DNA from: CBDDBU01 sp965226045
GTDB taxonomy: Bacteria > Pseudomonadota > Alphaproteobacteria > VGEJ01
Length of the DNA: 64,000 bases
Assembly: GCA_965226045.1 (NCBI GenBank)
Contig: CBDDBU010000025.1
Span: forward strand, 62,001 to 126,000
Reading direction: 5' to 3'
Shown here: piece by piece, positions 52,210 to 62,598 of the stretch
Numbering within the stretch: position 1 is the first letter of the stretch
Layout: each line of letters begins with the position of its first letter
Notes under the pieces: model-generated
The model's input: the letters and a program-made list of their open reading frames with translations, nothing else
Told to the model about the DNA's origin: nothing
The model's database searches: none
Program-made: the position numbers and the translations under genes

Positions 52210-52931
52210 TCTCCCCCGCTAATGACGGTGCTGATCCCCTGGCCGGCGACAACATCGGCCAAGGCTCCGGGAGTATGAATCGAGAATACCACGATCGGAA
52301 TGCGGTTCTCGCGTGCGAGACTGATGGCTGACGCATCCATCACCTTGAGATCACGCGAGAGGACTTCCTTGTAGGTGAGCGCGTCATAGCGGGTGGCGTC
52401 CGCGACTTGGTGGGGGTCGGCCGAGTATACGCCATCAACCTGAGTCGCCTTGAGGAGGGCATCGCAACCCATCTCGGCGGCGCGGAGGGCGGCCGCGGTA
52501 TCGGTCGAGAAGAACGGATTTCCCGTGCCGGCCGCGAATACCACGACGCGGCCGCGTTCGAGGTGGCGAATCGCCCGGCGACGAATATAGGGCTCGCACA
52601 CCGTCTGGATCGGGAGCGCCGAGAGGACCCGCGTCTCCGCCCCGACCTTTTCCAGCGCGTGCTGCACGGCCAGCGCGTTGAGGACGGTCGCGAGCATACC
52701 CATGTAGTCGGCGCTCGCCCGCTCCATGCCGCGCTCGGCCGTGCTAGCGCCGCGAAATATGTTACCGCCCCCAACGACGAGGCACAACTCGGCGCCGAGC
52801 TGCTGGACCGCCAGCAGTTCGGTCGCAAGGCCCTCGACGAAATCCCAGTCGATCCCATAAGCCTGGGCTCCCCCCAGGGCCTCACCCGAGACCTTCAAGA
52901 GGACGCGGCGATATATTGAGGGTGCAGCCAT
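52206..52931 (-). CDS. pyrH: UMP kinase
   Basis: A 241-residue amino-acid-kinase-fold enzyme that phosphorylates UMP. N-terminal RVLLKVSGEALGG, GGGNIFRG loop, GTGNPFFSTDTAAALRAAEM (read in pieces) and VDGVYSADP. I chose the ATG at 52931, which matches the family start; the open extension to 53024 does not look like coding sequence. It is 188 bp downstream of tsf. Confidence 0.95.
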   Translation of the reverse strand: MAAPSIYRRVLLKVSGEALGGAQAYGIDWDFVEGLATELLAVQQLGAELCLVVGGGNIFRGASTAERGMERASADYMGMLATVLNALAVQHALEKVGAETRVLSALPIQTVCEPYIRRRAIRHLERGRVVVFAAGTGNPFFSTDTAAALRAAEMGCDALLKATQVDGVYSADPHQVADATRYDALTYKEVLSRDLKVMDASAISLARENRIPIVVFSIHTPGALADVVAGQGISTVISGGD

Positions 52932-53119
52932 TATTGAACCGTGGAGTCCATGCCGGGGCGCGACCCGAAACGGCGCTCGGACATGCGACGTCCCCGCCCG
53001 CGAGCTGGCGAGCCCGAACGCCACGCCGTGCCCACGGATACTACATCATGGGGGCGGGGCGTGTACGGCATCGGGGCGGCGTGCGTGAATGGCGAGAGTG
53101 CCCGGACAAGCGGGCGCCT

Positions 53120-54046
53120 TCAGCGACCAACCTGCGCGGCGACCTCGGCGGCGAAATCCGCGTCCTTGCGCTCGATGCCCTCGCCGCGGCTGTAGCGGAT
53201 GAATCCGCTTACCTCGATCGACGTCCCGAGTTCCGAAGCGACGGCCTCGATCGCCTGGGCCACGGTTTGGTCGGGATCGATGACGTAGCGTTGCTCCATG
53301 AATACCGAGTCCTGATAGAACTTGCGCAAGCGGCCCTCGACCATCTTCTCGATGATCTCGTCCGTCTTTCCGGTCTGGCGGGACTGCTCGCGGAGAATGC
53401 GGCGCTCCTGGTCCACCACGGCGGGATCGAGCTCAGCTGCGGTGACCGCGAGCGGATTCGCCGCCGCGATGTGCATGGCGATTTGATGGCCAAGAGCGCC
53501 CAGCGGTTCGCTGTCGGCATCCGACCGAAGGGCGATCAGCACCCCAATCCGGCCGAGCCCCGGCGTGAGCGCGCCGTGCACATAGCCAGCTACAACACCG
53601 GGCGAGACCGTCAGACAGGCGGTCCGCCGCAAATCGAGCTTCTCGCCAAGTGTCGCGATCTGGTGTGTGATCTCCTCGGCCGCGCTGTGACCGGTGTCGG
53701 GATAGGGCGCCGCGCGAACCGCCTCGACATCACCTTCGTGGCGCAAGGCAAGTTCGGTCAGGCGGCGCACGAGGCCCTGAAACACCTCGTTGCGGGCAAC
53801 GAAATCGGTCTCCGCGTTGAACTCGACCAAGGCACCCCGCCCCGGTTCCAGCACTAAGCCAATCAGCCCCTCAGCGGCGACCCGCCCGCCCTTTTTGGCA
53901 GCCGCCGCGAGGCCCTTTGCGCGAAGCGCCTCGATCGCCGCTTCGATATCGCCATCACTCTCGCCGAGCGCGCGTTTGCAATCCATCATGCCAGCGCCGG
54001 TGCGCTCACGAAGCTCTTTAACTTGGGTTACCGAAACGTCCGCCAT
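53120..54046 (-). CDS. tsf: Elongation factor Ts
   Basis: A 308-residue EF-Tu nucleotide-exchange factor. N-terminal UBA-like part with VKELRERTGAGMMDCKRAL, then the core with FNAETDFVARN and the repeat domain with MHIAAANPLAV. It ends with FIRYSRGEGIERKDADFAAEV (read in pieces). Located between rpsB and pyrH as in most proteobacteria. A 61-bp AT-rich gap separates it from rpsB. Confidence 0.96.
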   Translation of the reverse strand: MADVSVTQVKELRERTGAGMMDCKRALGESDGDIEAAIEALRAKGLAAAAKKGGRVAAEGLIGLVLEPGRGALVEFNAETDFVARNEVFQGLVRRLTELALRHEGDVEAVRAAPYPDTGHSAAEEITHQIATLGEKLDLRRTACLTVSPGVVAGYVHGALTPGLGRIGVLIALRSDADSEPLGALGHQIAMHIAAANPLAVTAAELDPAVVDQERRILREQSRQTGKTDEIIEKMVEGRLRKFYQDSVFMEQRYVIDPDQTVAQAIEAVASELGTSIEVSGFIRYSRGEGIERKDADFAAEVAAQVGR

Positions 54047-54107
54047 ATCTCACGCCTTACATCAGGTATTCACGATAACGGTCGAGTAATATTCCATATT
54101 TCTATAT

Positions 54108-54962
54108 TTACGATTTGCTGGGTGCGACGGCCGCCGGCACGGGTTCGGCCGCCGGCTTGGGTTCGGGCGCGGCGACTGGGGCGGGCGCGGCGACGACTTC
54201 GGGCTCGGGCTCAGCCGGTAGCTCCTCCATCAGGATCGTCTCGGCCCCACCAATGTCTTCGCCGCTCTCCACCATTTCCGTGCGAAGGCCATCGAGGACG
54301 GCGCGCGCGACGAGATCGCAGTAGAGGCTGATCGCTCGCAACGCATCGTCGTTACCGGGAATCGGATAATCGATGCCATCGGGATCGCTGTTGCTGTCGA
54401 GAACCGCCACGACCGGGATACCAAGCTTGCGCGCCTCGTTGACGCCAATACCCTCTTTGTTGGTGTCGATCACGAACAAGAGATCGGGGACTCCGCCCAT
54501 TTCCCTTATGCCGCCAAGCGCGCGATCGAGCTTGTCGCGCTGGCGGGTCAGATTGAGCATCTCCTTCTTGGTCAGCCCGATGGTCTCCTCGGCCATCTGT
54601 TCGTCGAGTTCGCGCAACCGGCGAATCGACTGGGAGATCGTTTTCCAATTGGTAAGTGTTCCGCCGAGCCAGCGGTGATTCACATAGTATTGGCCGCAGC
54701 GTACCGCCGCCGCCGCCACGGTCTCCGACGCCTGACGCTTGGTCGACACGAACAGAATCCGCCCGCCGCCGGCCACCGTGTCGCGAATGACTTCCAACGC
54801 CCGGTACAGCATCGGCGTTGTCTGCTGTAGATCGATGATGTGGATCTTGTTGCGGGCGCCAAACAGATACGGCGCCATCTTCGGGTTCCAGCGTCTGGTC
54901 TGGTGCCCGAAATGAACACCAGCCTCAAGCAGCTGGCGCATAGTGAATGTCGGCAGCGTCAT
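54108..54962 (-). CDS. rpsB: 30S ribosomal protein S2
   Basis: A 284-residue S2. The core 1-225 is canonical (FTMRQLLEAGVHFGHQTRRW, then NPKMAPYLFGARNKIHIIDL, LWLGG-like RWLGGTLTNWKT, and VVDTNKE-like VIDTNKEGIGVNEA). The last ~45 residues are an alanine/proline/glutamate-rich tail, longer than in E. coli but common in alphaproteobacteria. First gene of the minus-strand translation/envelope block; its promoter should be in the ~200-bp gap to dnaE. Confidence 0.96.
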   Translation of the reverse strand: MTLPTFTMRQLLEAGVHFGHQTRRWNPKMAPYLFGARNKIHIIDLQQTTPMLYRALEVIRDTVAGGGRILFVSTKRQASETVAAAAVRCGQYYVNHRWLGGTLTNWKTISQSIRRLRELDEQMAEETIGLTKKEMLNLTRQRDKLDRALGGIREMGGVPDLLFVIDTNKEGIGVNEARKLGIPVVAVLDSNSDPDGIDYPIPGNDDALRAISLYCDLVARAVLDGLRTEMVESGEDIGGAETILMEELPAEPEPEVVAAPAPVAAPEPKPAAEPVPAAVAPSKS

Positions 54963-55160
54963 ATTTCGTTCTCCGGTTGGTCCGCCGTGGGCCGCTTGCC
55001 CCAGCCGCCTATCGCGAACCAGAGACCGGAACGACTCGCCGCATCGCGGCGGCCGTTAGCCCACGTGTGTGATCGACCACTAGTGGCCGTCGCACGTGAT
55101 AGCCCCGGGGGCCGACGTTTGCAAGGCCGTCCAACCGCCACACCGGCGCCGGGGGGCGTA

Positions 55161-58100
55161 TCAGGTGTCGTCGATCCGGCTGACGCCGGCGAGCCGCGCG
55201 ATCGTCTCGCGCACGTCAGGCGAAATGGCGAACAGGCCAGGCAGCGCGATATCGACCTCCCGCGCCCCGTCGATACAGATACTGGCCTTGACGGCGCCCC
55301 GACCGGGGCCACCCCGGTCGAGAGCCGCCTTCAGCCGCCCAAGGTCATCGACGCCGGTCAAATGGATCGTCAACCCGGCCCGACTGTCGGCCGCTTCCGC
55401 CCCGAGATCTTTGATGCCGTGGACGATCAGTCGGGGTCCGTCGGCCTCCATGTGCGCCTCGACCTCCAATAGCGCCGCCTTGCCGGGTTCGAGCAGTTCC
55501 CGCGCCGACTCGAGCAGCTCGGAAAAGATTTGCACCTCAAACTGCCCGGTCGGATCGGAGAGCATGACAAAGGCGTAGCGGTTGCCGCGCGCCGAGCGGC
55601 GTTCCTGCCCGCGCTGCACCATGCCGGCGACGCGGAGCCTCGTTTCCTTCCCGTTGACCCTCTCCGGAAGCGCGCGCGCGGTGACCACCTGGAGGCGATC
55701 AAGCGTGCGGGTGTAAGCCTCAAGGGGGTGTGCGGACAGCCAAAAACCCATCGCCTCGAACTCACGGCTCAGTGTTTCGGAAGGGAGCCAAGGCTCGGCC
55801 TTCGGCAGGGACGGTTTCCGGCCCTCGCTCATGCCCGCCTCGAAGAAGTTGGTTTGGCCGCGGGCGGCTTCTTCATCGCGGCCAGCATGACGCAACAAAA
55901 GGTCCACCGCCCCGAACACTTGGGCCCGGTTCGGGCACAGCGAATCGAACGCGCCGGCCTGGGTCAGGTTCTCGAGCTGGCGTTTGTTGACGACCTGAGA
56001 GCCGATCCGCCGCGCGAAGTCGAACAGGTCGACGAAGGGACCATTGGCCTCGCGCTCGGCCACGACCGCATCCATCGCCTGCTCGCCGACATTGCGAATC
56101 GCGGCAAGCCCGTAACGGACGGCTCCGTGCGCCTCGGTGGCGCCATCGCCGCCCTCACCCGCCCTCTCGACCGTGAACAGGGCGCCCGAGCGATTGATGT
56201 CGGGCGGCCGCAGCTCGATCCCGAGGCGAGAGACTTCGCGCCGGAAAACGTCGAGCTTGTCGGTGTTGCCGGCATCGAGGCTCATCGTCGCGGCCATGAA
56301 CTCGACCGGGTGGTTGGCCTTGAGCCACGCCGTTTGATAAGCGATCAGCGCGTAGCCGGCCGAATGGGCCTTGTTGAACCCGTAGCCGGCGAACTTGTCG
56401 ACAAGATCGAAGACCTGGGCGGCGCGGTCACGGGGCACGTCGCGGGCGACAGCGCCCTCGACGAACGACTCGCGTTGCGCCGCCATCTCGGACTTGATTT
56501 TCTTGCCCATGGCGCGGCGCAGAAGATCGGCTTGGGCGAGCGAGAAACCGGCGAACACCTGCGCGATCCGCATCACCTGTTCCTGGTAGATGATGACGCC
56601 GTAAGTATCGGCGACCACGGGCGCGATCGTCTCATGCAGGAACTCGGGCTCTTCACGGCCATGCTTGCAGGCGACGTATTTCGGGATGTTCTCCATCGGT
56701 CCGGGCCGGTAGAGCGCGACCAGCGCGATCAGATCCTCGATGCGGGTCGGCACCGCCTCACGAATCAGATCGCGCATCCCCGCGCTTTCAAACTGGAACA
56801 CGCCCACGGTCTCGCCGCGCTGCAATAGCTTGTAGGTCGAAGCGTCGTCGAGCGGCAGCCGCTCGAAATTCACCGCGACGCCCCGCGCCACCAGCCTCCG
56901 GCTCGCGTTCTCCAGCACCGTCAGCGTCTTCAGGCCGAGGAAGTCGAACTTGATGAGACCGGCCATCTCGACATATTTCATCGAGAACTGCGTCGCCGGC
57001 ATGTCCGAGCGCGGATCAAGATAGAGCGGCACCAGTTCGTCGATGGGGCGATCGCCGATGACGACACCGGCAGCATGGGTCGAGGCGTGTCGATAGAGCC
57101 CTTCGAGCTGGCTGGCAATTTCCAGCATGCGCGCAATTTCAGGGTGCTCGTCGCGCTCTTGGCGCAGCCGCGCGTCACCCTCGATCGCCTGAGCCAGACT
57201 GACCGGATTTGCCGGATTGTTGGGCACCATCTTGCAAATCCGATCGACCTGGCCGTAAGGCAGTTCGAGGACCCGGCCGACATCGCGCAAGGCCGCCCGC
57301 GCCTGCAATGTGCCGAACGTGATGATTTGGGCCACCCGGTCGCGCCCATACTTTTGTTGGACGTAGCGGATCACTTCGTCGCGCCGATCCTGGCAAAAAT
57401 CGATGTCGAAGTCGGGCATCGACACCCGGTCGGGGTTGAGGAACCGCTCGAACAAGAGGTCGAAGCGCAGCGGATCGAGATCGGTAATCCCCAGCGCCCA
57501 CGCCACCAGCGAGCCGGCCCCCGAACCACGGCCCGGTCCCACCGGAATGCTGGACGCGCGCGCGAAGCCGATAAAATCGGCGACGATCAGGAAGTAGCCG
57601 GCGTAACCCATCGACAAGATGACGCCGAGTTCGAACTCGAGCCGTTCCCAGTATGGCGCCTCTTCCCCGGCGGCATCGTTTTCCCGCGCCGCGAGGCGAG
57701 TGGTCAAGCCGTCTCGCGCGAGCGTGCGGAGTTCGTCCTCGGTGGAGCGGCCGCTGGTCGCCTGAAAGGCCGGCAGGATCGGCGCGCGCGGGGCCGGACG
57801 ATAGGCACAGCGTTGGGCGATCACCAACGTGTTGTCGATCGCCTCGGGCAAATCGGCGAAGATCTCGCGCATCTCGGCCGCCGACTTGAACCGGTGTTCG
57901 GGCGTGAGCCGTCGCCGATCCTGGACCCCGACGGTGGTCCGCTGTTCGATGCACAGAAGCGCGTCGTGGGCCTCGTACATGGAGGCATCGCCGAAATAGA
58001 CCTCGTTGGTCGCCACCAACGGCAGGTCGCGCGCATAGGCAAGATCGAGAAACGCTGGCTCGGTATCTCGTTCCTCGTCCATCCCGTGGCGCTGGAGTTC

Positions 58101-58697
58101 GACGTAGAGGCGCCCGCGGAATATCTTCTGGAGCGCGGTGACCAGTTTCTCCACGGCGGCCGTTTGGCTCGCGAGCAAGAGCCCGCCCAGCAGCCCGCGC
58201 GGCCCGCCCGTTAGGGCGATCAGCCCCGCCGAACGGGCCCGCAACAGGTCCAGGGTGATGCACGGCGTTTCGCCGGGCGCGGTGTCGAGGAACGAACGGG
58301 TGGAGAGCGCCATGAGATTGCGATAGCCGCCCTCATCTTGGGCCAGCAGCACCAATCGCCCCGGTTCCGGTCGGCGGCCCAAGCCCGATCCACCGCGCTC
58401 CTCGGGCGTCGCGTCGAGTGCAATCGCCGAGCCGATGATGGGCTGTACCCCCGCGTGCGCGCACGCCTCGGAGAACTCCAGAGCGCCAAACAGGTTTCCA
58501 GTATCGGTGATCGCCACCGCCGCCATCCGCTGCTCGCGGCAAAGCTCGACCAGTGGGCCGGTTCGGATCGCGCCTTCCAACAGGGAGTACGCAGTGTGGA
58601 CCCTGAGATGGACGAAGTCTGCGTACGCCATATGGCTCTGGCTGGTGACGAAAGACGCGAGGCCTGCAGTCTCCCACAACGGTGCGGCCAGAGTCAT
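55161..58697 (-). CDS. dnaE: DNA polymerase III alpha subunit
   Basis: A replicative polymerase of up to 1,178 residues. The PHP domain is N-terminal (FVHLRVHTAYSLLEGAIR, ITDTGNLFGALEF). The polymerase core carries the catalytic acids in MPDFDIDFCQDRRDE, then helix-hairpin-helix repeats, and the OB domain near 1000-1080 (RVAGMVQRGQERRSARGN). The first 22 residues are not family-like; an ATG at 58631 (M-A-Y-A-D-F-V-H) may be the true start. It lies 36 bp after lolD on the same strand. Confidence 0.95.
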   Translation of the reverse strand: MTLAAPLWETAGLASFVTSQSHMAYADFVHLRVHTAYSLLEGAIRTGPLVELCREQRMAAVAITDTGNLFGALEFSEACAHAGVQPIIGSAIALDATPEERGGSGLGRRPEPGRLVLLAQDEGGYRNLMALSTRSFLDTAPGETPCITLDLLRARSAGLIALTGGPRGLLGGLLLASQTAAVEKLVTALQKIFRGRLYVELQRHGMDEERDTEPAFLDLAYARDLPLVATNEVYFGDASMYEAHDALLCIEQRTTVGVQDRRRLTPEHRFKSAAEMREIFADLPEAIDNTLVIAQRCAYRPAPRAPILPAFQATSGRSTEDELRTLARDGLTTRLAARENDAAGEEAPYWERLEFELGVILSMGYAGYFLIVADFIGFARASSIPVGPGRGSGAGSLVAWALGITDLDPLRFDLLFERFLNPDRVSMPDFDIDFCQDRRDEVIRYVQQKYGRDRVAQIITFGTLQARAALRDVGRVLELPYGQVDRICKMVPNNPANPVSLAQAIEGDARLRQERDEHPEIARMLEIASQLEGLYRHASTHAAGVVIGDRPIDELVPLYLDPRSDMPATQFSMKYVEMAGLIKFDFLGLKTLTVLENASRRLVARGVAVNFERLPLDDASTYKLLQRGETVGVFQFESAGMRDLIREAVPTRIEDLIALVALYRPGPMENIPKYVACKHGREEPEFLHETIAPVVADTYGVIIYQEQVMRIAQVFAGFSLAQADLLRRAMGKKIKSEMAAQRESFVEGAVARDVPRDRAAQVFDLVDKFAGYGFNKAHSAGYALIAYQTAWLKANHPVEFMAATMSLDAGNTDKLDVFRREVSRLGIELRPPDINRSGALFTVERAGEGGDGATEAHGAVRYGLAAIRNVGEQAMDAVVAEREANGPFVDLFDFARRIGSQVVNKRQLENLTQAGAFDSLCPNRAQVFGAVDLLLRHAGRDEEAARGQTNFFEAGMSEGRKPSLPKAEPWLPSETLSREFEAMGFWLSAHPLEAYTRTLDRLQVVTARALPERVNGKETRLRVAGMVQRGQERRSARGNRYAFVMLSDPTGQFEVQIFSELLESARELLEPGKAALLEVEAHMEADGPRLIVHGIKDLGAEAADSRAGLTIHLTGVDDLGRLKAALDRGGPGRGAVKASICIDGAREVDIALPGLFAISPDVRETIARLAGVSRIDDT

Positions 58698-58733
58698 CGG
58701 GAACGAAGTCAGACCGCCGCTATTTCCTGTGGA

Positions 58734-59435
58734 CTATTGGGGGATGAGCATGCCGTCTTGGAGCACAAGCACGCGATCGGTGGCGGCGGCGAGATCGCGA
58801 TCGTGGGTCGCGATAAGGGCGGCGAGGCCCCGTCGCCGTGCCAGCGTGAGCAGTTCGGCGAACACCGTATCGGCGGTGCCCTGGTCGAGGTTGCCGGTCG
58901 GCTCGTCGGCCAGCAGCACCGACGGACCATTGGCGATAGCCCGTGCGATCGCCGCTCGTTGCTGCTCGCCGCCCGACAGCCGAGACGGACGATGATCGAG
59001 ACGCTCGGCGAGGCCGAAGCGGGTCAGGAGATCGGCCGCATGTGCCTTGGCGGCGGCTCGCCGGCGCCCGGCGATGATCTGAGGCAGGGCAACGTTCTCC
59101 AACGCCGAGAACTCGGGCAGGAGATGATGAAATTGATAGACGAACCCGAGTGACGTCCGCCGCAGCCGGGTGCGCGCGGCTTCCGAGAGGCGCGCGCAGG
59201 ACTTGAGACCGACAATAACCTCGCCCGAGGTGGGCGGTTCCAACAGGCCGGCGATCTGCAAAAGTGTCGATTTTCCCGAGCCCGACGGGCCGACCACGGC
59301 GACGATCTCGCCGCGCGCCACGACCAGCGACGCGCCGCGCAGAATATCGAGGCGCCGACCGCCCTGAACGAAGGTGCGGTGGATGTCGCGCAATGTCAGC
59401 GCCGCCGGCCTCTCCCCATTCGCTGCGGTGCTCAT
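58734..59435 (-). CDS. lolD: Lipoprotein-releasing system ATPase LolD
   Basis: A 233-residue ATPase that powers extraction of lipoproteins from the inner membrane. Walker A GPSGSGKST, LolD-type YQFHHLLPEFSALENV, signature LSGGEQQRAAIARAI, Walker B VLLADEPTGNLD, switch histidine in IATHDRDL. The ATG at 59435 overlaps the lolC stop (ATGA); the frame is open further upstream inside lolC but that part is not homologous. Confidence 0.94.
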   Translation of the reverse strand: MSTAANGERPAALTLRDIHRTFVQGGRRLDILRGASLVVARGEIVAVVGPSGSGKSTLLQIAGLLEPPTSGEVIVGLKSCARLSEAARTRLRRTSLGFVYQFHHLLPEFSALENVALPQIIAGRRRAAAKAHAADLLTRFGLAERLDHRPSRLSGGEQQRAAIARAIANGPSVLLADEPTGNLDQGTADTVFAELLTLARRRGLAALIATHDRDLAAATDRVLVLQDGMLIPQ

Positions 59436-60676
59436 TCGTGACGCAGCGCTTCGACCGGATCGAGTCGGGCGGCCCGCCACGACGGGTAGATCGTGGCCAA
59501 AAGCGAGAGCCCAAGCGCCATACAGACGACGACAGCGACCTCGCCGGGATCGACCCGCGCCGGCAGATGAGTCAAGAAATAGATCTCCGCCGCGAACAGG
59601 TCGGTGTTGGTCAGGCCCTCGACCCATCCGCGCAGTGCCTGGATGTTATCGGCGAACGCGAGACCGAGGGCTAAACCAAGCGCGGTGCCGGCGACGCCGA
59701 TGCTCGCGCCGGCGAAAAAAAACACCCGCATGATCATCCCCCGCGTCGCGCCCATGGTGCGTAGGATGGCGATGTCCCGCCCCTTGTCCTTCACGAGCAT
59801 GATGAGGCTGGAGATGATGTTGAACGCGGCTATCAGGATAATCAGGGTCAAGATGAGGAACATCACGTTGCGCTCGACCTGAAGCGCGGTGAAGTAGTGC
59901 GCATTGAGTTGCCGCCAGTCCTTGATCTGGCGCTGACCACCTGCGGCCGTGAATACGCCGGGTCGCACCGCATCAACGGCGTCCGGATCGTCGATTACCA
60001 CCTCGAGCGCCGCGACCGCGCCCGGGAGTCGGAAAAACAACTGCGCGGCCTCGAGTGGCATGAAAATGAAGCTCGAATCGTACTCGTACATGCCGATGTC
60101 GAACGTCGCCGCGATCGTGTAGGCGCGGCCCCGCGGCACCGTGCCGAAGGCGGTCGCTGTTCCCCTCGGCGAGATCAACTTTATGGAGTCGCCCGCACCG
60201 AGTCCGAGGCTGCGCGCCAGCCGATCGCCAATGACGACCGTATCGTGGCCACCGAAGGTGTCGAGGGTCCCGCTCGCGATGTGGCCGGCGATGAGCTCGT
60301 GGGCGCTCAAATCCGCCACCCGCATGCCGCGCACCAGCGCGCCCGACGCCGTATCGCGGCCGATCGCCATCACTTGCCCCTCGATGATCGGACTGACCCG
60401 GCGGACCCGCTCGACGCCGCGCACGGCGGCGGCGACCACGTCGTAGTCGGTGAAGGGCTGGCCGACCTCTTGCACCAGTAGGTGGCCGTTGATGCCGAGG
60501 ACGCGGTCCAAAAGCTCGGCACGAAAACCGTTCATCACCGAGAGCACGATGATCAGCGTGGCCACGCCGAGGGCGATGCCGAGCAGCGAGAAGCCGGCGA
60601 TGACCGAGATAAAGCCCTCTTTGCGCCGCACCCGCAGATAGCGCGCTGCCACCATCCACTCGAAGGACAGAACCAT
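59432..60676 (-). CDS. lolC: Lipoprotein-releasing system permease LolC/LolE-type
   Basis: A 414-residue permease with a membrane segment at about 25-48 (ISVIAGFSLLGIALGVATL), a large periplasmic domain, and three C-terminal membrane segments (MFLILTLIILIAAFNIISSL and following). VKDKGRDIAILRTMGATRGM is the coupling region. Only one such permease gene is here, so the transporter is probably a LolD with a single LolC/E hybrid, as is known for several Gram-negatives. Start at ATG 60676; an extension to 60841 overlaps proS and is not homologous. Confidence 0.92.
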   Translation of the reverse strand: MVLSFEWMVAARYLRVRRKEGFISVIAGFSLLGIALGVATLIIVLSVMNGFRAELLDRVLGINGHLLVQEVGQPFTDYDVVAAAVRGVERVRRVSPIIEGQVMAIGRDTASGALVRGMRVADLSAHELIAGHIASGTLDTFGGHDTVVIGDRLARSLGLGAGDSIKLISPRGTATAFGTVPRGRAYTIAATFDIGMYEYDSSFIFMPLEAAQLFFRLPGAVAALEVVIDDPDAVDAVRPGVFTAAGGQRQIKDWRQLNAHYFTALQVERNVMFLILTLIILIAAFNIISSLIMLVKDKGRDIAILRTMGATRGMIMRVFFFAGASIGVAGTALGLALGLAFADNIQALRGWVEGLTNTDLFAAEIYFLTHLPARVDPGEVAVVVCMALGLSLLATIYPSWRAARLDPVEALRHE

Positions 60677-60710
60677 TGGGCTTAGGGGTCGGGGGCCGCT
60701 GGCGCTGCGG

Positions 60711-62041
60711 TCAGACGCCAAGCCGAGAAAGTGCGGTCTCGACCGGCACGACCTCGCGCGCGCCGCTCGCGCGGGACTTGAGCTCGACGGTACCGTCCGC
60801 GACGCCCTTGGGCCCGACGATGAGCTGCCAGGGCAGGCCAATCAGGTCCACGGTGGCGAACTTGGCGCCTGCGCGCCCCTCGGTATCGTCGTACAGCACC
60901 TCGATCCCCCGGTCGCCCAACGCCCGATAGGCCTGCTCACAGATTTCGCCACAACCACCGTCACCGGGCTTGAGGTTGATAAGCCCGACATGAAACGGGG
61001 CGATGCTTTCGGGCCAGATGATGCCGCCGTCATCATGACTAGCCTCGATGATAGCGCCCACCAACCGCGAGACGCCGATGCCGTACGAGCCCATCTCGAC
61101 CGGCACCTCTTCGCCGCTCGGCCCGGTGACCGTCGCGCCCATGGGCGCCGAATACTTGGCGCCAAAATAGAACACGTGGCCGACCTCGATGCCGCGCGCG
61201 CTGACGCGCTTGTCGTCGGCGACCTCGGCCTCGAAGCGTGCCGCGTCGTGCTTGTCATCGGTGGCGGCGTACGGACCGGTCCAGCGATCGACCAAGGGCT
61301 GCAGATCGGCCTCGTAGTCGAGGTCGTCGGCCACGGGATCAAACTCGGTGAGGTCGCGATGGCAGAACACCGCCGATTCCCCGGTCTCGGCGAGGATCAG
61401 GAACTCGTGGCTCAGATTGCCGCCGATTGGCCCGGTTTCCGCTTCCATCGGAATCGCGGTCAGGCCTAGCCGCGCGAAGGTGCGCAGGTACGAGACGAAC
61501 ATCTTGTTGTAGGCGCGACGTCCGGCGACGGGGTCGATATCAAAGGAATAGGCGTCCTTCATGTAGAACTCGCGCCCGCGCATGATGCCGAAGCGTGGCC
61601 GCACCTCGTCGCGGAATTTCCACTGGATGTGATAGAGATTCTTGGGCAGGTCACGGTAGCTCCGGATGGTGTGGCGGAAGATGTCGGTAATCAGCTCCTC
61701 GTTGGTCGGCCCGTACAGCATCTCGCGCTGGTGGCGGTCGGTGATACGCAGCATCTCCTTGCCGTATTCGTCGTAGCGACCGCTCTCGCGCCAGATATCG
61801 GCGGGCTGAATGGTCGGCATCAATATTTCCTGAGCGCCACTCGCATTCTGTTCTTCGCGCACCACCTGCTCGATCCGCTTCATGACCTTGAGGCCGAGCG
61901 GCAGCCACGAGTAGATGCCCGCCGACGACTGACGAATCATTCCGGCGCGCAGCATCAGCCGATGCGAGGCGATCTGTGCCTCTGCCGGGTTTCCAGCGCC
62001 GGCTCCTTCATGGTCGGCATGAAGAATTTGCTCAAACGCAT
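60711..62041 (-). CDS. proS: Prolyl-tRNA synthetase, with a one-base frameshift near its N terminus
   Basis: The short alphaproteobacterial ProS without the insertion domain. From ATG at 62041 it reads M-R-L-S-K-F-F-M-P-T-M-K-E-P-A-L-E-T, then the frame is lost at a CCC run (61987-61989 on the plus strand shows GGG). Restoring one base gives P-A-E-A-Q-I-A-S-H-R-L-M-L-R-A-G-M and the rest, 443 residues in total. Class II motifs: motif 2 around KFRDEVRPRFGIMRGREFYMKD (read in pieces), motif 3 in GSYGIGVSRLVGAIIE. Without repair, the open frame begins at M-L-R-A-G-M (61955), lacking about 29 residues. Confidence 0.88.
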
Positions 62042-62175
62042 GGTATCACTTGTTTTTTTGGCACGGTGCGACGCCTACTTGGCGGCGTGCGGGGGCACGG
62101 CGCGGGCTCCGGCGACTCTAGGCAAACGCCCCCACCATGGCAAATGAGGGGGCCAGGACAGCGGTTGGTTGGCCG

Positions 62176-62598
62176 TCACTGGAAGCCGCACTCGCGACAA
62201 GCCTGAGCGATTGCGTTCTGGTAGGTGTCGCCGAGCGGCTTGTCATTGTAGGTGATCAGCCCGCTCTTGTTCACGACGATCTTGCCAAGCGCGATTTTGG
62301 TGTCGCCGAGGCCAAGCGGCGGCTCGCGCTGAAGCAACTCGAACACCAATGCCGTCAGGTCGATGCTGAGGTCGTCGGGCACGTCCATGCGGTTGCTGTC
62401 GAGATCGGCGGATACGACGGCGCCGCCACGGGCATCGACGCCCGGCTCATACGCGGCGCCTGCCGGATCATGGCGCGTGATGTGGCCCCACTCCTCGGCC
62501 GATAGCACGAGCGTCTCGGCGGCGACCGATGGACGAGTCGCGCCGGCCCCGAGCGCGGCCGCGCAGCACACCGGTGGCGCACGGGACGCCCTAGCCAA
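62176..62598 (-). CDS. Hypothetical protein, possibly exported
   Basis: A 140-residue protein of unknown function, overlapping the DUF1467 gene by 8 bp and lying 134 bp upstream of proS. The N-terminal ~27 residues are alanine-rich with two cysteines and could be a weak signal sequence. The body has LSAEEWGHITRHDPAG and ends GDTYQNAIAQACRECGFQ. No family recognised. The overlap with its neighbour and unbiased amino-acid composition support a real gene. Confidence 0.55.
   Translation of the reverse strand: MARASRAPPVCCAAALGAGATRPSVAAETLVLSAEEWGHITRHDPAGAAYEPGVDARGGAVVSADLDSNRMDVPDDLSIDLTALVFELLQREPPLGLGDTKIALGKIVVNKSGLITYNDKPLGDTYQNAIAQACRECGFQ

Noticed and set aside
57075..58214. 379-codon plus-strand frame
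   Set aside because: Antisense to dnaE; composition typical of a shadow frame.
62100..62175. GCCCCC...GGGGGC stem upstream of proS as an intrinsic terminator
   Set aside because: Short stem and no T tract on either strand.
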